Of a stretch of DNA of 64,000 bases, positions 1 to 11,780 are shown one piece after another. Both the position numbers and the translations under genes were made by a program. The stretch is from Mactromeris polynyma (taxonomy: Eukaryota > Mollusca > Bivalvia > Venerida > Mactridae): positions 1,612,001 through 1,676,000 of the forward strand of contig JASFXZ010000044.1 in the NCBI GenBank assembly GCA_032209605.1, read 5' to 3'. The notes below the pieces were generated by a model. It searched no databases and was not told the DNA's origin. It saw nothing but the letters and a program-made list of their open reading frames with translations. Positions within the stretch are counted from its first letter, which is position 1. Every line of letters begins with the position of its first letter.

Positions 1-1122
1 TATGTGGTACATGTAATTGCAAACCACCCAAATTTCATTTCACGAAATGTCTTTGTATTAGTTTGATAACGATGCGTTCCTGGACCGAAACTGGCCAATT
101 TCATACAGCAAAACGAACGTATCAATGCTCTGTGACCTTCGTTGGAAATTCTGACAAATCGGAGAGGATTTGCTACGGACAAGGAATGACATTATGCGTC
201 ATTAAGCGTAATGCCCGCAACACATAAAGATACTTATTATCATTATCACCATTATGAACGCTTGGTCAATGAAAGAAACATATGTATAAAGAAGCACATG
301 AGTGAACACTTTATAGAAGAGAGATTAACACCGTTTGTTTTTCTAGGTTTAACTCCATTTTTCAGTTACGTATAGTGGTCAGTAGACCTAACCGTTCTCC
401 TTGAATTGATTATCAACTACAACAAATTAACAACTTTGCAAGCATCTAGCAGTTCTACACATAAATCAGAGATAGAGGACACATTGCCGTAGCCGAATGT
501 CATGGCAGTACGTGACATGCCACTCCCGGGATTCAATGTTGGATCCCCTGGGTGACAGTCCAGTGCTCTACCTACTGGGGCTACTGGGCTAACCTGAGAT
601 TAACGTTAAATGATATTGTGACGTAAATTGACCATAATGGTAGTTAAATGTTATCACATTATTTTTTCTAGTAAACATTTGAATGAATAGTAGAATAGAT
701 GTTGCTGAACTGACTGATTTAGTTTTACATTGGAGCGTACCATTTTCTGAAACAGGTTTTATCTAATATTCGTTGAAACTATTAAAGGCGGTATCAGCCA
801 TCCGTTCAATAATATATTTACCGCGTTCTAATTATTAATATAGATCGTGCAGCATCTCTTGTGTAATATTGCGGAAATGGATGACCGGATGTAGGGTTCG
901 ACTGTCAACGGACAACATTAACAAATACCCCTTAACAAGGTAATTTAACGTACCATTCTAAACATATTATAGATAGCTCATTAAAAGTGCACACTTAAAA
1001 CGGTTTATATTGAGTTATACTACATCATTTCACGTGAAAGAAAATCATGCGTTCAAGTCAGCGTTGCGGGGGTTTATCATACCAGTGTAGTAAACTTTTG
1101 TCCGCGCTATACTAACCTCAAT
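1..1122. repeat. Segment block A, unit 1 copy
   Basis: No gene is visible. The stretch matches 19,531-21,160 and 42,060-43,398 in order and orientation; shared landmarks are the CACATAAAGATACTTATTAT tract and the GATCGTGCAGC stretch near 845. Unit 1 lacks about 270 bp present in the other two copies just after position 210. The block contains a minus-strand tRNA-related SINE at 365-600. It begins before the window edge. Confidence 0.8.
365..600 (-). mobile_element. tRNA-related SINE, block A copy 1
   Basis: On the minus strand the right end reads like a tRNA head: an A-box-like CTCAGTAGG region followed by a B-box-like tract around 530-545. It continues into a body containing the complement of CCGTAGCCGAATGTCA. 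The same body and head recur at 13,730-13,945, about 20,000-20,800 (interrupted), 36,080-36,285 and 42,660-42,890. A Pol III-derived SINE family is the simplest reading. The head is degenerate, so a functional tRNA is excluded. Confidence 0.55.
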
Positions 1123-2465
1123 ATGTACAAGAAGAAGAAGAAGAAAAACTTTTATTTGTACTAAACCCCATAAAAGGTTATTGACAAAACATCAATATAA
1201 CATAGAAAATAATACATAGCAATACGTGACAAGAAGATACAATGAAATGGTAAATAAATGCATTGTTATTTACATACTGTTATATATAATAATAGGATGT
1301 TATTTTTGTATATTTGAGACGTATATGATTGGATCCGTGATCGGACATTGTATACAATAGTTGTTAAATATGAGGTGCATCTCTGTTGGGGGAGGCAGAA
1401 TAATTTAAATGATAAATACATGTTAAAAACAAAGCATCCAATTCATGTACCAAGCTTCATATCCACAATTACATAATTATATAAAATAATTTAACGTCAA
1501 TGGTAACTCCTAGAACATCTAAATGGATCATCAAGGAAATGGCCCTTACAAAGAGCGCATAACCTATAATGATCGAGCAATTTTAAAATGTACAGTCACC
1601 AATTGCATGTGTGCTCTAACGAAACGAAATTGTAAAGCATCGCACGGTGATCATGTACATGAAACAATCATTAAATATACATATAGTGTACATATTAGTA
1701 GTTTCCATCGACGTTATCACTTATATGAAACAAATAATTATACATACACATTTACATACATTCACATATATAAATACATTTCTTATATTATAATAGTTAT
1801 ACAATTTTAAATATAACAGACAGTAGTATATTCAATATCGGCAATTTTGCTGTAACCATTTAAACATTTTTAAACCAAATGACTAATACTTTTACAACTC
1901 GTTATGAAGTTATTGGCGCTTAATAAATCCATGATGTGCAAATACACTTAAATTTCGTATTTCTGATACATTTTTTGTCGTCATTCATGCGATGAACTTA
2001 AAAGTACTGGGACGGTTCCAATAATATGAGTTTATGTATTTTATGCGCAATTCTCTCAAAATGTTACATACAAGAACAAAATGGTATTCATCCTCTAGGA
2101 TGTTACATAATGGACATATACGTTCATTTAACGGGACACTTAAAGGTTTTCTCCATCTACCAGATTCAACGGCTAATCTATGTGATGACATTCTCAAGCG
2201 TGATAATGCTATTCTGTATTTACGTATTGTGATAACATCTAGATATTTGCTAAAATTTGTACTAATTATTGTTCTAAAGAATAAAGCTTCGTGGAATCTT
2301 CTAACCTATTGTTATAATCGATCAACCATATATCTCTTATTCTTTGCTTTAAAAAGAAAATATTCCAGACCACATTAGACCAGGTCTCTGTGAAAAAAAG
2401 TAAATCGTTTGTTTCGAATAATGCCGTAATTTCTTTATGGTCAAGTTTATTTACATTACGAGTAA
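1123..2465 (-). pseudogene. Internally deleted LINE (non-LTR retrotransposon), antisense
   Basis: Read on the minus strand, about 2,470-2,370 encodes NVNKLDHKEITALFETNDL followed by LLFFTETW, the start of an AP-type endonuclease domain. The reading then jumps directly to the end of the polyprotein: a QRIRDIW segment (about 2,340), then SRLRMSSHRLAVESGRW and a C-terminal zinc knuckle CPLCNILEDEYHFVLVC (2,215-1,985). Most of the endonuclease and the reverse transcriptase core are missing, and stops interrupt the frame. The 3' end on this strand finishes in a TTC microsatellite tail (1,125-1,146 on the plus strand), typical of some LINE clades. The insertion separates blocks A and B, which are closer together in unit 2. 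Superfamily (CR1/L2-like or related) not determined. Confidence 0.75.
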
Positions 2466-3117
2466 GTGTGTATCTTATCATGGGTTTATCATGAAGTGGT
2501 TTGACCTGATTTTCTGTTTTTGTTTCGTCGTAGTTGACACTTCAAATGTATACTTCATATATAAAACCAGCATAGATATGAATCTAAATTTCGAACATAG
2601 TACATTAGACAGTGGTCAAAACATCTATCTCGCCTTGTTATTGTGATAATTGTCGCTGCAATACAAAGTGATCAGAATCGATGAAAGTAATCACAGGTTT
2701 ACGTCACTGTTTTGTCAGCATAGTTCCTTTCATTTACATAAGTATTGTTATAGCTTATTGGAATCAACAGATGACGTGTCCAGTCGCCTTTTAGAGCTTA
2801 GTGAACAGTACTACATGCGGGTTAGCCCTTTTGTACCAGTGAATTGTTAATATGTTTTAACTTGGTACTTTAGCCATTTATCTTCTGATAAGGTACATGT
2901 AATACTATGGGGCTTTTCGATACAATTGTATCTCGGTCATGCAAATTCATTACGCCCGAAAATTTATTTCGAACAATACACGGTTTCGAATAGCCCATTT
3001 CAATTTGACTTACCTGAGAAGATACATCGAAACATGATACTTATTTCGGATGATACCAAGTATTCGGATAGAAGATTGTCGAAAAATCGAGGTCCGACTG
3101 TAATTGTTATCATTACA
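2466..3117. repeat. Segment block B, unit 1 copy
   Basis: Homologous to 21,161-21,715 and 44,440-45,340. All three share GACACTTCAAATGTATACTT, the CATAGTTCCTTTCATTTACA region and GAACAGTACTACATGCG. No coding sequence is supported. The block includes a small inverted-repeat MITE at 2,918-3,104. Confidence 0.8.
2918..3104. mobile_element. Short MITE with TACAGTCG-type inverted ends
   Basis: The left end (GATACAATTGTATCTCGG) is a degenerate inverted match of the right end (complement of ATCGAGGTCCGACTGTAA). The better preserved paralogue at 45,136-45,321 has ACAATCGGATCTCG against the inverse of CGAGGTTCGACTGTAA. Unit 2 keeps only the left end (about 21,640-21,700). The ends and the size of about 190 bp resemble Tc1/mariner MITEs, which is inference. 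Confidence 0.5.
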
Positions 3118-3899
3118 TTAAGGTAAGGCCACCCTAATGAGAATGTAAATTTCGAATCATTTGGAACACCTTGGTCAATATAAATCCTTAGCCCATGTGT
3201 TAAGCCTCTTGCCTTACATTCGAAAGGTCCAGGGTTCAAATCCCCGCTTGACCCAATTTTTTCTTTGCTTTTTTAATGACCTTTCTTGTTTAACTGACTT
3301 TTTTGGCAATATAACTGATATAAAATTATAAAATATGAATTACATCAATTGTTTTAATTTGGTAAAATTTAATACATGCATGTAACAAGATGTTATCAAA
3401 GCAAAACTGGACGGTAAAAGTTTTTCATTTTGTTATATTTTGTTACAGAGGTTTTGCGGATAATTTTGATGTCCATTTGGTTAGAGTACTCACGTTATTA
3501 TGTATGATTATGCTACCTTGAAAATTGGATTTCTTATTGTGACTTAACAAATTACGTCATTTACAGGAGGGTGTATGCATATGAAGTACCACCTATATTT
3601 TCTACAAAGCATATTATTTTCGATTTGTTTTTCATTATGATATCACTAGCACTTCCTTTTTAAGAAAAACACAAACAAATGATAAAATAGATTCATTTTG
3701 AACTTATGCATGAAGAACATGAGTGGAATTTGTGACATCTCAAAGCAAGTCGGTTTAATCTTAAAACTTGAAAATCTTTAAAACGGCAAGGTAAAACTTT
3801 GTAATATTTTGCATTTAGTTGACTTATGTGATCCAGAAACTCATGGAAACAGTTTAGTTAAGATTATTGATGATCAGTATTAGAGTGGTCTTACCTTAA
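3118..3899. mobile_element. 774-bp MITE flanked by TTAA target duplications
   Basis: TTAA occurs at 3,118-3,121 and 3,896-3,899. Directly inside them are inverted ends: GGTAAGGCCACCCTAAT on the left, and the complement of ATTAGAGTGGTCTTACC on the right (15 of 17 positions agree). Unit 3 lacks the element: its sequence runs straight from CATTACATTAC (about 45,330) into the same downstream tract at 45,340. No transposase frame is present, so it is non-autonomous. The TTAA duplication is the piggyBac hallmark; other TTAA-targeting families are possible. Confidence 0.8.
3172..3256 (+). other. tRNA-like sequence inside the TTAA MITE
   Basis: A B-box GGTTCAAATCC lies at 3,233-3,243, followed by GCTTGACCCA. 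The final TTGACC can pair with GGTCAA about 75 bases upstream, as an acceptor stem would. The D-arm-like TTAGCCCATGTGTTAAGCC is present. The anticodon stem pairs poorly and no intact tRNA is predicted by eye. Best read as a tRNA-derived SINE head or decayed tRNA carried in the MITE. Confidence 0.35.
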
Positions 3900-3961
3900 G
3901 TGCTATAATTAATTTCCCCCGATTACCGACGATACAAATATCTACATACATGTATATCGTA

Positions 3962-6490
3962 ATAATTCCAGCGTAGAATCGTCCATGGCCACGCAGTCGG
4001 CTCCTAAAAGTTATGGTGTGCAGATGCAGACTCCCGCCATGAGGAAGCCGGGCACGTGTTTCCGGTGTGGTATACAAGGTCATTGGCGGTCGGATTGTAA
4101 GACGGTCTTACCGGCGGGCAGTTTGGCTAATAAGGACAACCAAATAAGTATTTTGCAATCTATTGTAGAGAATTTCAATTGTGTAAAACAGAAATTGACA
4201 AATAATTTGACGCCTGTGGATAGGCTTAAAATATGTACGGAGCATTGGGAAAATGCAGGGGCTTCAGAATATTTGTTAGATGTAGTTAAAAATGGTTACA
4301 AACTTCCATTTAGAAATGTTCCGACAGGCATATTTCTAAGGAATAACAAGTCATCACGTGATAGTCCGTCATTTGTCAATGGCGAAATTGAGAATTTAAT
4401 CATGTAAGGTTGTATTTCGGAGGTTAAATCACCCTTGATAGTAACTCCGCTGACCGATGCTTATGGGAAAACAGGCAAACCTAGACTGGTTTAAGATTGT
4501 CGTTATATCAATTTAGACTTTTTCAAATATAAATGTTGTTTTGAGGACCAGTCTGTTGCTAGAAATATGTTTTTCATTGGAGATTATTTGTTCTCATTTG
4601 ATATTCGAAGTGCATATCATCACGTCATGATTTTCAATGATCACTGGACATCTTTGGTATTTTAATGGCATTTTGAGCATGAGGGGAAAGCGCGGTATTG
4701 TGTTTTTAACGTGCTTCAATTTGGTTTATCAACTGCGGGTTACATTTTTACAAAGTTATTAAGGGTTGTCTCAAAAAAGTGGCGTTCTCTTGGTCATAGG
4801 GTTATTTTATTTTGGGATGACGGTATTGGCGGCGGCGATGCATTTGGTTCGGCTTTAAAGATTTCAACTTTTACTCACAAAGATTTGACGGATTTTGGTT
4901 TTCTTATTGCCGAAAATAAGTGTATATGGAATCCAACTCAGTATATAGTTTGGTTAAGGTATGTTTGGGACACAGTTTCAGGTTTACTTTTAATAACTAA
5001 AGACCGTTTGATAAGATTTGAAACGTTATTGAACAAAAGTTTGGTTTGCATAAGTAACGGTGAGACCATTATTCAAGTTAGAAAAATGGCTTGTCTGGTG
5101 GGTCAGTTGATTTCCATGCAAAGCGTGATCGGAGCTTTAGCTAGATTTAGATCACGGTCGATGTATGATTGTATACTCAGCCGAGCTAGCTGGGAGGCAC
5201 CTGCAAGGGTTAGTTCTCATGCGTGTCACGAAATGATCTTTTGGAAGGAGAAAAAGTGATGCTATTGAGCAAGATGACTTTATCGTCTTTTGTGACGCCA
5301 GTGGAGCTGGATTTGGTGGTTATTTAGAGGGTCATCAAGGCAGTCAGGTGACGGGCTGCTGAACTGAAACAGAGAGCGGTTTGAGCTCAATGTGGCGAGA
5401 ACTCGAGGCAGTTTATAGAGTATTGAATAGTTCCTTAACCAGTCTAAATAGTCATAATGTCACTGTCAAAACTGATAATAAGAGCGTCTCAACCATTTTG
5501 AAAAATGGTAGCAGAAAGTCCTGCTTGCAAGAAATTGCTATCGGTATCGATACCGTTTGTAGAGAGAGCAACATTACATTAGATTGTGGTTGGATACCGA
5601 GAGAGGGTAATTCAATTGCGGATTTAATAAGCCGATGCACTAATAGTGACGATTGGTCTATTCATGACAAAATGTTTGGTGTTTTGAACATAAAATGGGG
5701 TCCTTACTCTTACGATCTTTTCGCCTGTATATAATTCAAAATGTGTTAGGTTTTATTCAAAACACTGGTGCCCTGGTACGGTGGGATAAGATGCATTTAA
5801 CTATTGTTGGTCTGAAGGAAATTACTGGTTGGTACCGCCACCAAGTCTGGTTCCGAAGTATATTCATAAGATCCTATTTGGAGGTCTGTGCCTTTTTGGC
5901 CATTGTTGTTTTTCAAGGACGGTAAAGTCAAATTAAGCATTGCCGAAACGCACGTTTTTCCACCGGGCATATTAACAAGGCGTGGTAGAGGTAGAAATGG
6001 GATTTTTGATGGTAGACCTTTACATTTTGGCCTTATGGCCATTAGATTTATGTATGAAGTGTAAACTTTACTCGTTTATTCGAAAAGTGACTCGACGAAC
6101 ACTAAGTATTTTCAGTATTTCAACAAATGGGAAAAGTTCATTACTTCGCATGGAGCTTCAGCGCTTCCCGCTTCTCCAATACATGTGGCACTTTATTTGA
6201 CTTCACTGCAGAGTTTCGCATAGTGTTATTTCATCTACAGTGTATAGTATAAAGTGGGCTCATTCGCTACAAAATTTTCCGGACCCTACAGAAACTAAGT
6301 TTGTTAAGAATCTGTTGGAGGCATCCAAACGGACACTTTCCAAGCCAGTGATTAAGAAGGAACATGTGATAAATACGTTGAATCATCAGGCATTCTTGTC
6401 ATCAGAGATCTGTGCATGATTTTAATTGCTTTTTCTGGCTTTCTTAGGTTTGATGAATTAATACATTTACGAAGTAATGATGATCAATTC
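3962..6490 (+). pseudogene. DIRS-type tyrosine-recombinase retrotransposon, decayed
   Basis: Domains appear in order but in several frames. There is a gag-end zinc knuckle CFRCGIQGHWRSDC (from 4,057) and a linker with NGYKLPF. The reverse transcriptase follows with FDIRSAYHHV (about 4,600), LQFGLSTAGYIFTK (4,714) and FWDDGIGG in place of the catalytic YxDD box (about 4,810). An RNase H-like stretch begins FCDASGAGFGGY (about 5,290), then SSMWRELEAVY (5,381), VKTDNKSV and GWIPREGNSIADLISRC. A tyrosine recombinase start (FNKWEKFITSHGAS, about 6,120) and a late motif ILIAFSGFLRFDELIHL (about 6,425) follow. Stops interrupt it, for example at 4,405, 4,490 and 5,257. The recombinase C-terminus with the catalytic R-H-R-Y set is missing. 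Gag is truncated at the 5' end. Copies of this type are common in mollusc genomes (family knowledge). Confidence 0.85.
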
Positions 6491-7114
6491 TATGATAACC
6501 ATTTTTCTTTATGTTAATTATCGTGTAAATTAAATTTACATAAAGCACCTTAAATATATTGTTTAACACGAAGTCGAATCGTATCCTGCTGGCGACGAAT
6601 GTTTTCACACATCACTGAGATGATCTACCTGTATTTTTGCACATTTAATTATCGATTGTTCACACAATGTAAGGACTTGTACTTGTTTGCAAAATGTAAG
6701 ACTATTAATGCAAACATGTCAAAGTGTTCAAAAATTGCGATCAAACCAAGAGTTTGTAAAACATGCCAAAATGAGTTATTTAATTATGCGTGTACTTTAA
6801 TAAAACACGTCCTCTTTAACAATTGTTTCATGTAAATGGCGACCAAACAGCGCTTCTTGTTAAAACGTCAAAAAGAGAGAATTCTTAAAACTGTATATAT
6901 ATGATAAGCATTCTATCTCAATTCAAAATGAATGATAAAAATATCAATACAAATCTACAAAATAACGTCGAGAAATTCAGTGAAGGACCCGGTATGAAAC
7001 CGGAGGGGGGGTTGTAACTGAATCGACTAGTATATCTACTACGGTCGAGGAATTTAGAGAAGGACCCGGGTTGAAATCCGGATGGACATAAACACACAGA
7101 ACTACATTAAAAAA
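6491..7114. other. Non-coding stretch between DIRS and Tigger relics
   Basis: No supported gene. An open frame at 6,599-6,835 has low-complexity composition and no recognisable domain. A spaced direct repeat of about 35 bp (GAGAAATTCAGTGAAGGACC near 6,970 and GAGGAATTTAGAGAAGGACC near 7,046) is the only structure seen; it may be part of the 5' end of the Tigger element. Confidence 0.5.
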
Positions 7115-8401
7115 TATGAAGCGATTATGGAGGTGTATCTAAGAAGGCTATCGCTCAGAAATTTGGAATTTCTCCGAATACATTTTCAACGAGGTTGAAG
7201 AAAAAGGAGCAAATTAAAGTTCATTTCCTGAGTGGGGAAATGGAGCCGGAAAGTAAAATGTCAAGAGATGCCAAATTTCCGCTCATTGAAGAGGCTCTGG
7301 TTAACTGGATGAAAAATACTAGTACAAATAACATTTCAGTTGATGGAGAGATGCGACTAAAATTGGTACTCATATATCTGAATTTGAATGCTCTCCAGGT
7401 TGGTTGGAGAGATTCAAACCTTGAAATGGAATTACATGTAAGAAAATGAGTGGAGAGGCTAACACCGTTGACAAAACTAATCAGGAATTTCTCAACTGGC
7501 AGACACGACTCTCTTTGATTGTATCAGAATACCAACCTGACGACATTTTGAATGCCGACGAGACGGCACTATTTTATCGGGCTATGACTGATAAAATGCT
7601 TGAGTTTACAATAGTAAAATGTCATGGTGGGTAAGGAACGACTGACAGTCATGGTTTGTGCCAATAGGAGTGGTACTCAAAACTACTACTTTTCGTAATT
7701 GGCAATTCGTTGACACCTAGGAGTTTCAAAAATGTCCACGTTCTTCACAATGAATACAAGGCAAACAAAAAAGCCTGGATGACATCAGCGTTATTCACAG
7801 AATGGGTAACACATCTTGACGAACAAATGTCAAGAAAGAATTGTAAGATAGTGCTGATAGTGGACAACTGTCCAGCACACCAAGAAATTGAAAGCCTGAA
7901 GGCTATCGAACTCGTTTTTTTACACCCAAGTACAACAAGTGTTACACAACCAATGGATCGGGGTGTAATAAAGAATCCAAAGATTCATTATAGAAGAATT
8001 CTGATTGCCAGCAAGATTCGCACCATTGGTCGATGTGCAAGCTTTGTGGTAAATGTTTTAGACGGGTTACACATGTTGAAAAAACTTGGAGAAATGTGTC
8101 TGCTGCAACAATATCCAACTGTTTCAGACACGCAGGTTTCTCGGTACCTGCAACCATAGACATAAATGATTTGTCTGATACAGAAGATCCCGATGACGCC
8201 ATCCCGTTGTCCAAATTAATGACTGTACTCGGAGATCAATTATCTATTGATGATTTTATAAATGTGGAGTTACATATTCCCGTCTGTGCGCCCGTAGAGA
8301 ATTCCGACATCATCAGGGATTTGTTACATCCACGATCAGCTGACGACGCGGAATTTAGTAGTGATGATGATTATGATGTGAACCTGCAGCGGTGTCTTTA
8401 G
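7115..8401 (+). pseudogene. pogo/Tigger-type transposase pseudogene
   Basis: The frame opens with a Psq/CENP-B-like helix-turn-helix, VSKKAIAQKFGISPNTFSTR (7,135-7,194), followed by a second DNA-binding region to about 7,440. After a TGA at 7,447 the frame changes and shows ILNADETALFYRA, the first catalytic Asp block of the DDE domain. From 7,710 come LIVDNCPAH, the second Asp block, and FLHPSTTSVTQPMDRGVI, the third catalytic block (D in PMDRG). The acidic C-terminal tail (SSDDDYD) is in a third frame, 8,033-8,401. At least three frame breaks make it non-functional. Family members are usually about 500 residues, and the parts here sum to a similar length. A human Tigger/JRK/CENPB-like host gene is unlikely, given the frameshifts. 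Confidence 0.88.
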
Positions 8402-9035
8402 CTTGTGCTACGGATTCTATTGAAGATCTACGGACATACATAGGATATTTCAATAACAATGATAAATAAGTGTAATTGAAGGTTTGGATTTTATTGCCTC
8501 ATTTGTTTAAAAAAACCATTGGACGAGTGTGTGTTCCAAACAAAACCCAGATTCTGGACTTCTTTAAAAAGCAGTAACATTTGATGTTTTCATACTGTGA
8601 TTTACGTGTAAACTTATATTCAATGTGCTAATTTATGTACTTTGATTTGTGTGCATTATTTGACTGTTTGTATAATATTGAATCTTTTCAGTATTGTTAA
8701 TGCATGTGTTTTTGTATTTGTGTAATTAAATGTTTGTATGTCTCCTATATATATGTGATAATTCATTTGTAAATACATTTTGATTTGTCATTCATGTTTG
8801 TTGAATAAATTATAAAACAGAAACTATATGCTCTATGTTATCTTTATTTCATATATTCATGGTTTTATACATGTATGTTAATGTATACAAATATATTTCT
8901 CAGATGATTACACAATATCATGTTTAATCTAAAAGATGCAACATATCGTGTACTCATGTTTATATTAGTTCACACATTCTGAATGAGTAGAACATAAATT
9001 GCAACTAAAGTAATTTTCATAAACTTGAATAAGAG
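8402..9035. other. AT-rich non-coding tail of the Tigger relic
   Basis: No gene. Very AT-rich with many TGTATTTG-like tracts. A polyadenylation-like AATAAA near 8,806 could be the old 3' end of the Tigger transcript. It lacks a counterpart in units 2 and 3. Confidence 0.45.
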
Positions 9036-11417
9036 GTGTACATGCATTTGCGATGTAATACTATCATTTTAAAGATCACAATAGAAGTGGCACATAATTA
9101 TTATCAAAGGATTAGGATACATTACTGTATTCACATTGTGCGACAAGGGGCGGATTCTCTAATGTCCCACATAGTTATTAGTTACATGTCTTCCTTATAT
9201 ATTAAAACCAGGACACAGGCCAGGTTGGCAGAGGGTAACTATTCCCAAGTATTTCTAAATATTTTTCGTGTTATATCATATATGAAATGACCGTTGTCGG
9301 CAAGTTGCCGCTTTTAACAGGTGCACATATGGGCATTTTATTTAAAATTTGGTCCCTCGCGTCAGTTTTTTAGTAACAAATGTTTTGTCGATATTGTTGA
9401 TACTATCTGCACATAAGGCTACTAACTGTTTGTTGTAATTATCTGTATCATGACTGTCTAAAATTGAAACATTATTATAAATGATAAAGTAGAGCGAGAT
9501 AACGCATGCATTGAAATAAGCGGATGATTCGTATTCAATATATTTGGCTGATGTTTGTGGTTGGCTGTAATGTTTTCTCCATTAGTGTTTTATTTATTAA
9601 ATCAATTTTATTCGTTATCATGTACTTCTTAGTATGGATGGTGTTTGAGATTTTGTGTGACTATTTCGTTTTTTTGTTCTCGATTTATCTAAAGAAGTTC
9701 CAATCGATGAATGTAGTTTCCTTTTATCTGAATTTCAACTTTTATTACACTTTACAGTCACCTTTTTAATAAATGTCTCGTAACAACCATGAGCGAATTT
9801 GGCATCGCATTGTACTGTACACCTCAACCATGACCCATACACATCTTAGCTATGACACAAGCTGATATATCATTGAACACATGAACTAAAGCCAAATTTT
9901 GTGTTACTTGGAACTAAACAACTATTGGCTATGTTTCATTTTATGATTTAAAACTTCATATACATAAGGAAATAAAACAAATCATATTCTTGGTTATGGT
10001 TATACGTCAACATTTATTACATAACACAGCAATAGCAAAATTCGACATTGATGCATATAATAGAAATGTCAATTGACATTCTTAACAAATTTGTACTGCG
10101 TAAAACTGTAAAACAAGTCGTACAGGAAGTGCAAAGTCAAATAAACGCTAAGCAGACATGGACATAGTATGCAAAATGTACTTACATATAATTAATTAAA
10201 TAGGTAGACACATGGTTCAAACATCAAGGATGGCAAAAGTAGAAGTACCGAATTTGAACGGTCAATAAAGAAATATCAGACTATTTAAAATACAAGGCTG
10301 TTTAAAGGCAATCAGTGCAACCTATCAATAGCGACTCTCAAAGCAAAGCAAAGACATTTTATTTTTCATAAAATTTGCAAGCATTCATACATTATGTTTA
10401 TTTGAAAAGAAAGAGCCATGTTTTATAAATCAGGGTTGTAATGTATCCAGCTTCTTCCTCCTTGACTATCCATAAGGACTATGGACACAAAGCGATCACA
10501 GAAGCTAAAACAGCAACAGCTAACATGCTCTCACAATTGCATTGTAGGAAACCTTGTTTCGAGTAGATTGAGTTGGGAATTCTGGAGTGTTAGCAATCTC
10601 ATTCCTGACTGACAACACTCAACAGACAATGACGAACAATGGACACAAAGTGATTACAAAAGCTAAACACAATACAATTAACAAACATGCTCACACATTG
10701 TAACTGATTATACACGTATATACTAGTACTTCTGTCTAAATAGAAATATACGAAAACTTTGGCGTTCCATCTCTTGGTCAAAATATTTGTTCGCCATGGC
10801 TGTTCATTTTCGGCGGGAGTCAATACTGCTTCAAACAAATGTGTTCGTTCACATTATTAAGAGTATTACTTCAATACACAACCAAAATAGAATCAAAACT
10901 TTATACACCGTTAGTAATTTTGTAAACATATGCTAGTAATAGCCAATGTGCAGACAAGACGTAATACACAATGTACAACCAAGAGATCGGCAATAAAAGT
11001 TTCACATATTTCACAGAGCGACGAGTCCTATACTGAGGGATTGATGTTCAACGCCATTGGACGAGAGTTCCAAAGTTGATAATATTCGAACGTTTATTTC
11101 CCACTTTATGTTTGATATATAACATTAATTTTAACAGAGATTTCCCATTGCGTATTTAATAGACATAATACACACGTCTTAAGTCGCAGTTTCAGAAATG
11201 GCAGCTCTTCACCACACGAGTGAAACACAAAATTGACCGGAGAGTTACACATAAACTATAAGGCAAATTGTTTAAATAAAAGACAAACATGAAGGATACA
11301 AACCCATCTTCATTTTATTAATGAATAATTACTCATCAATGCATGGAGAATCGTCTGCGAGAATAACAGAATAGGACCTCGTTCGCGCCATGACAATTTC
11401 TGATGATTTGTGACTTC
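9036..11417. repeat. Segment block C, unit 1 copy (first part)
   Basis: Colinear with 23,000-24,282 and 50,650-51,850. Landmarks: AGAGCGAGATAACGCATGCA (about 9,493) and TATTTGGCTGATGTTTGT. Beyond 9,780 the match is with unit 2 only (10,020-10,830 against 23,750-24,280). About 780 bp (10,834-11,609) is absent from unit 2. No coding sequence is supported; open frames seen here do not persist between the copies. Confidence 0.75.
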
Positions 11418-11780
11418 TTAAATCATAGTTACAAGCCGCGTAATATGCATAAGTGGTACTATTTGAAAGAACAATGTTTTCAAGAGTACTCTCTTCTGTT
11501 CTGTTTTGTTTAGTTGAACAATCACAGATTTTTCTTCTATCAAATGTCTGTAATTCATGTGCATTTGGCATCTCTCGCCTTTATCTTTTATAGCATCAAT
11601 CCAATGTATCATGCATTCGTCGTTCACCCGGGGCAACTTTTTGTAAACCTCTGCCATCAGTAATTTGACAAACGGAACCAGATACCGTTCTTCAGTGCAG
11701 GGCAATTTATAATGATGATGAACATATCAAATAATTGATCAATTGATCAATTGCAGTATCCTTGTAATGCTTCGCAAGAT
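11418..11780 (-). pseudogene. OGFR-like gene relic, last-exon fragment (copy 3)
   Basis: On the minus strand a splice acceptor (TTTTCACAG) precedes a damaged version of the OGFR domain: LRRITRIL-like bases at 11,780-11,750 with a small deletion, an AATTGATC-rich substitution, then YLVPFVKLLMAEVYKKLPRV and NDECMIHWIDAIKDKGER. The same peptide block ends the two intact genes (NDDCMVYWIDAIKDKDER in copy 1). The tail differs from both. This and copy 4 share VPFVK and VYKKLPRVN, so they form a second OGFR-like lineage. Deletions and frame changes indicate a pseudogene. Confidence 0.75.

Noticed and set aside
1523..1810. 95-codon open frame on the plus strand
   Set aside because: Lies antisense inside the LINE tail region, with Tyr/Ile/His-rich AT-driven composition and no domain.
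9524..9769. Hydrophobic 81-codon frame resembling a membrane protein
   Set aside because: Paralogous sequences in units 2 and 3 do not keep the frame; AT-rich sequence gives Phe/Ile/Tyr-rich frames by chance.
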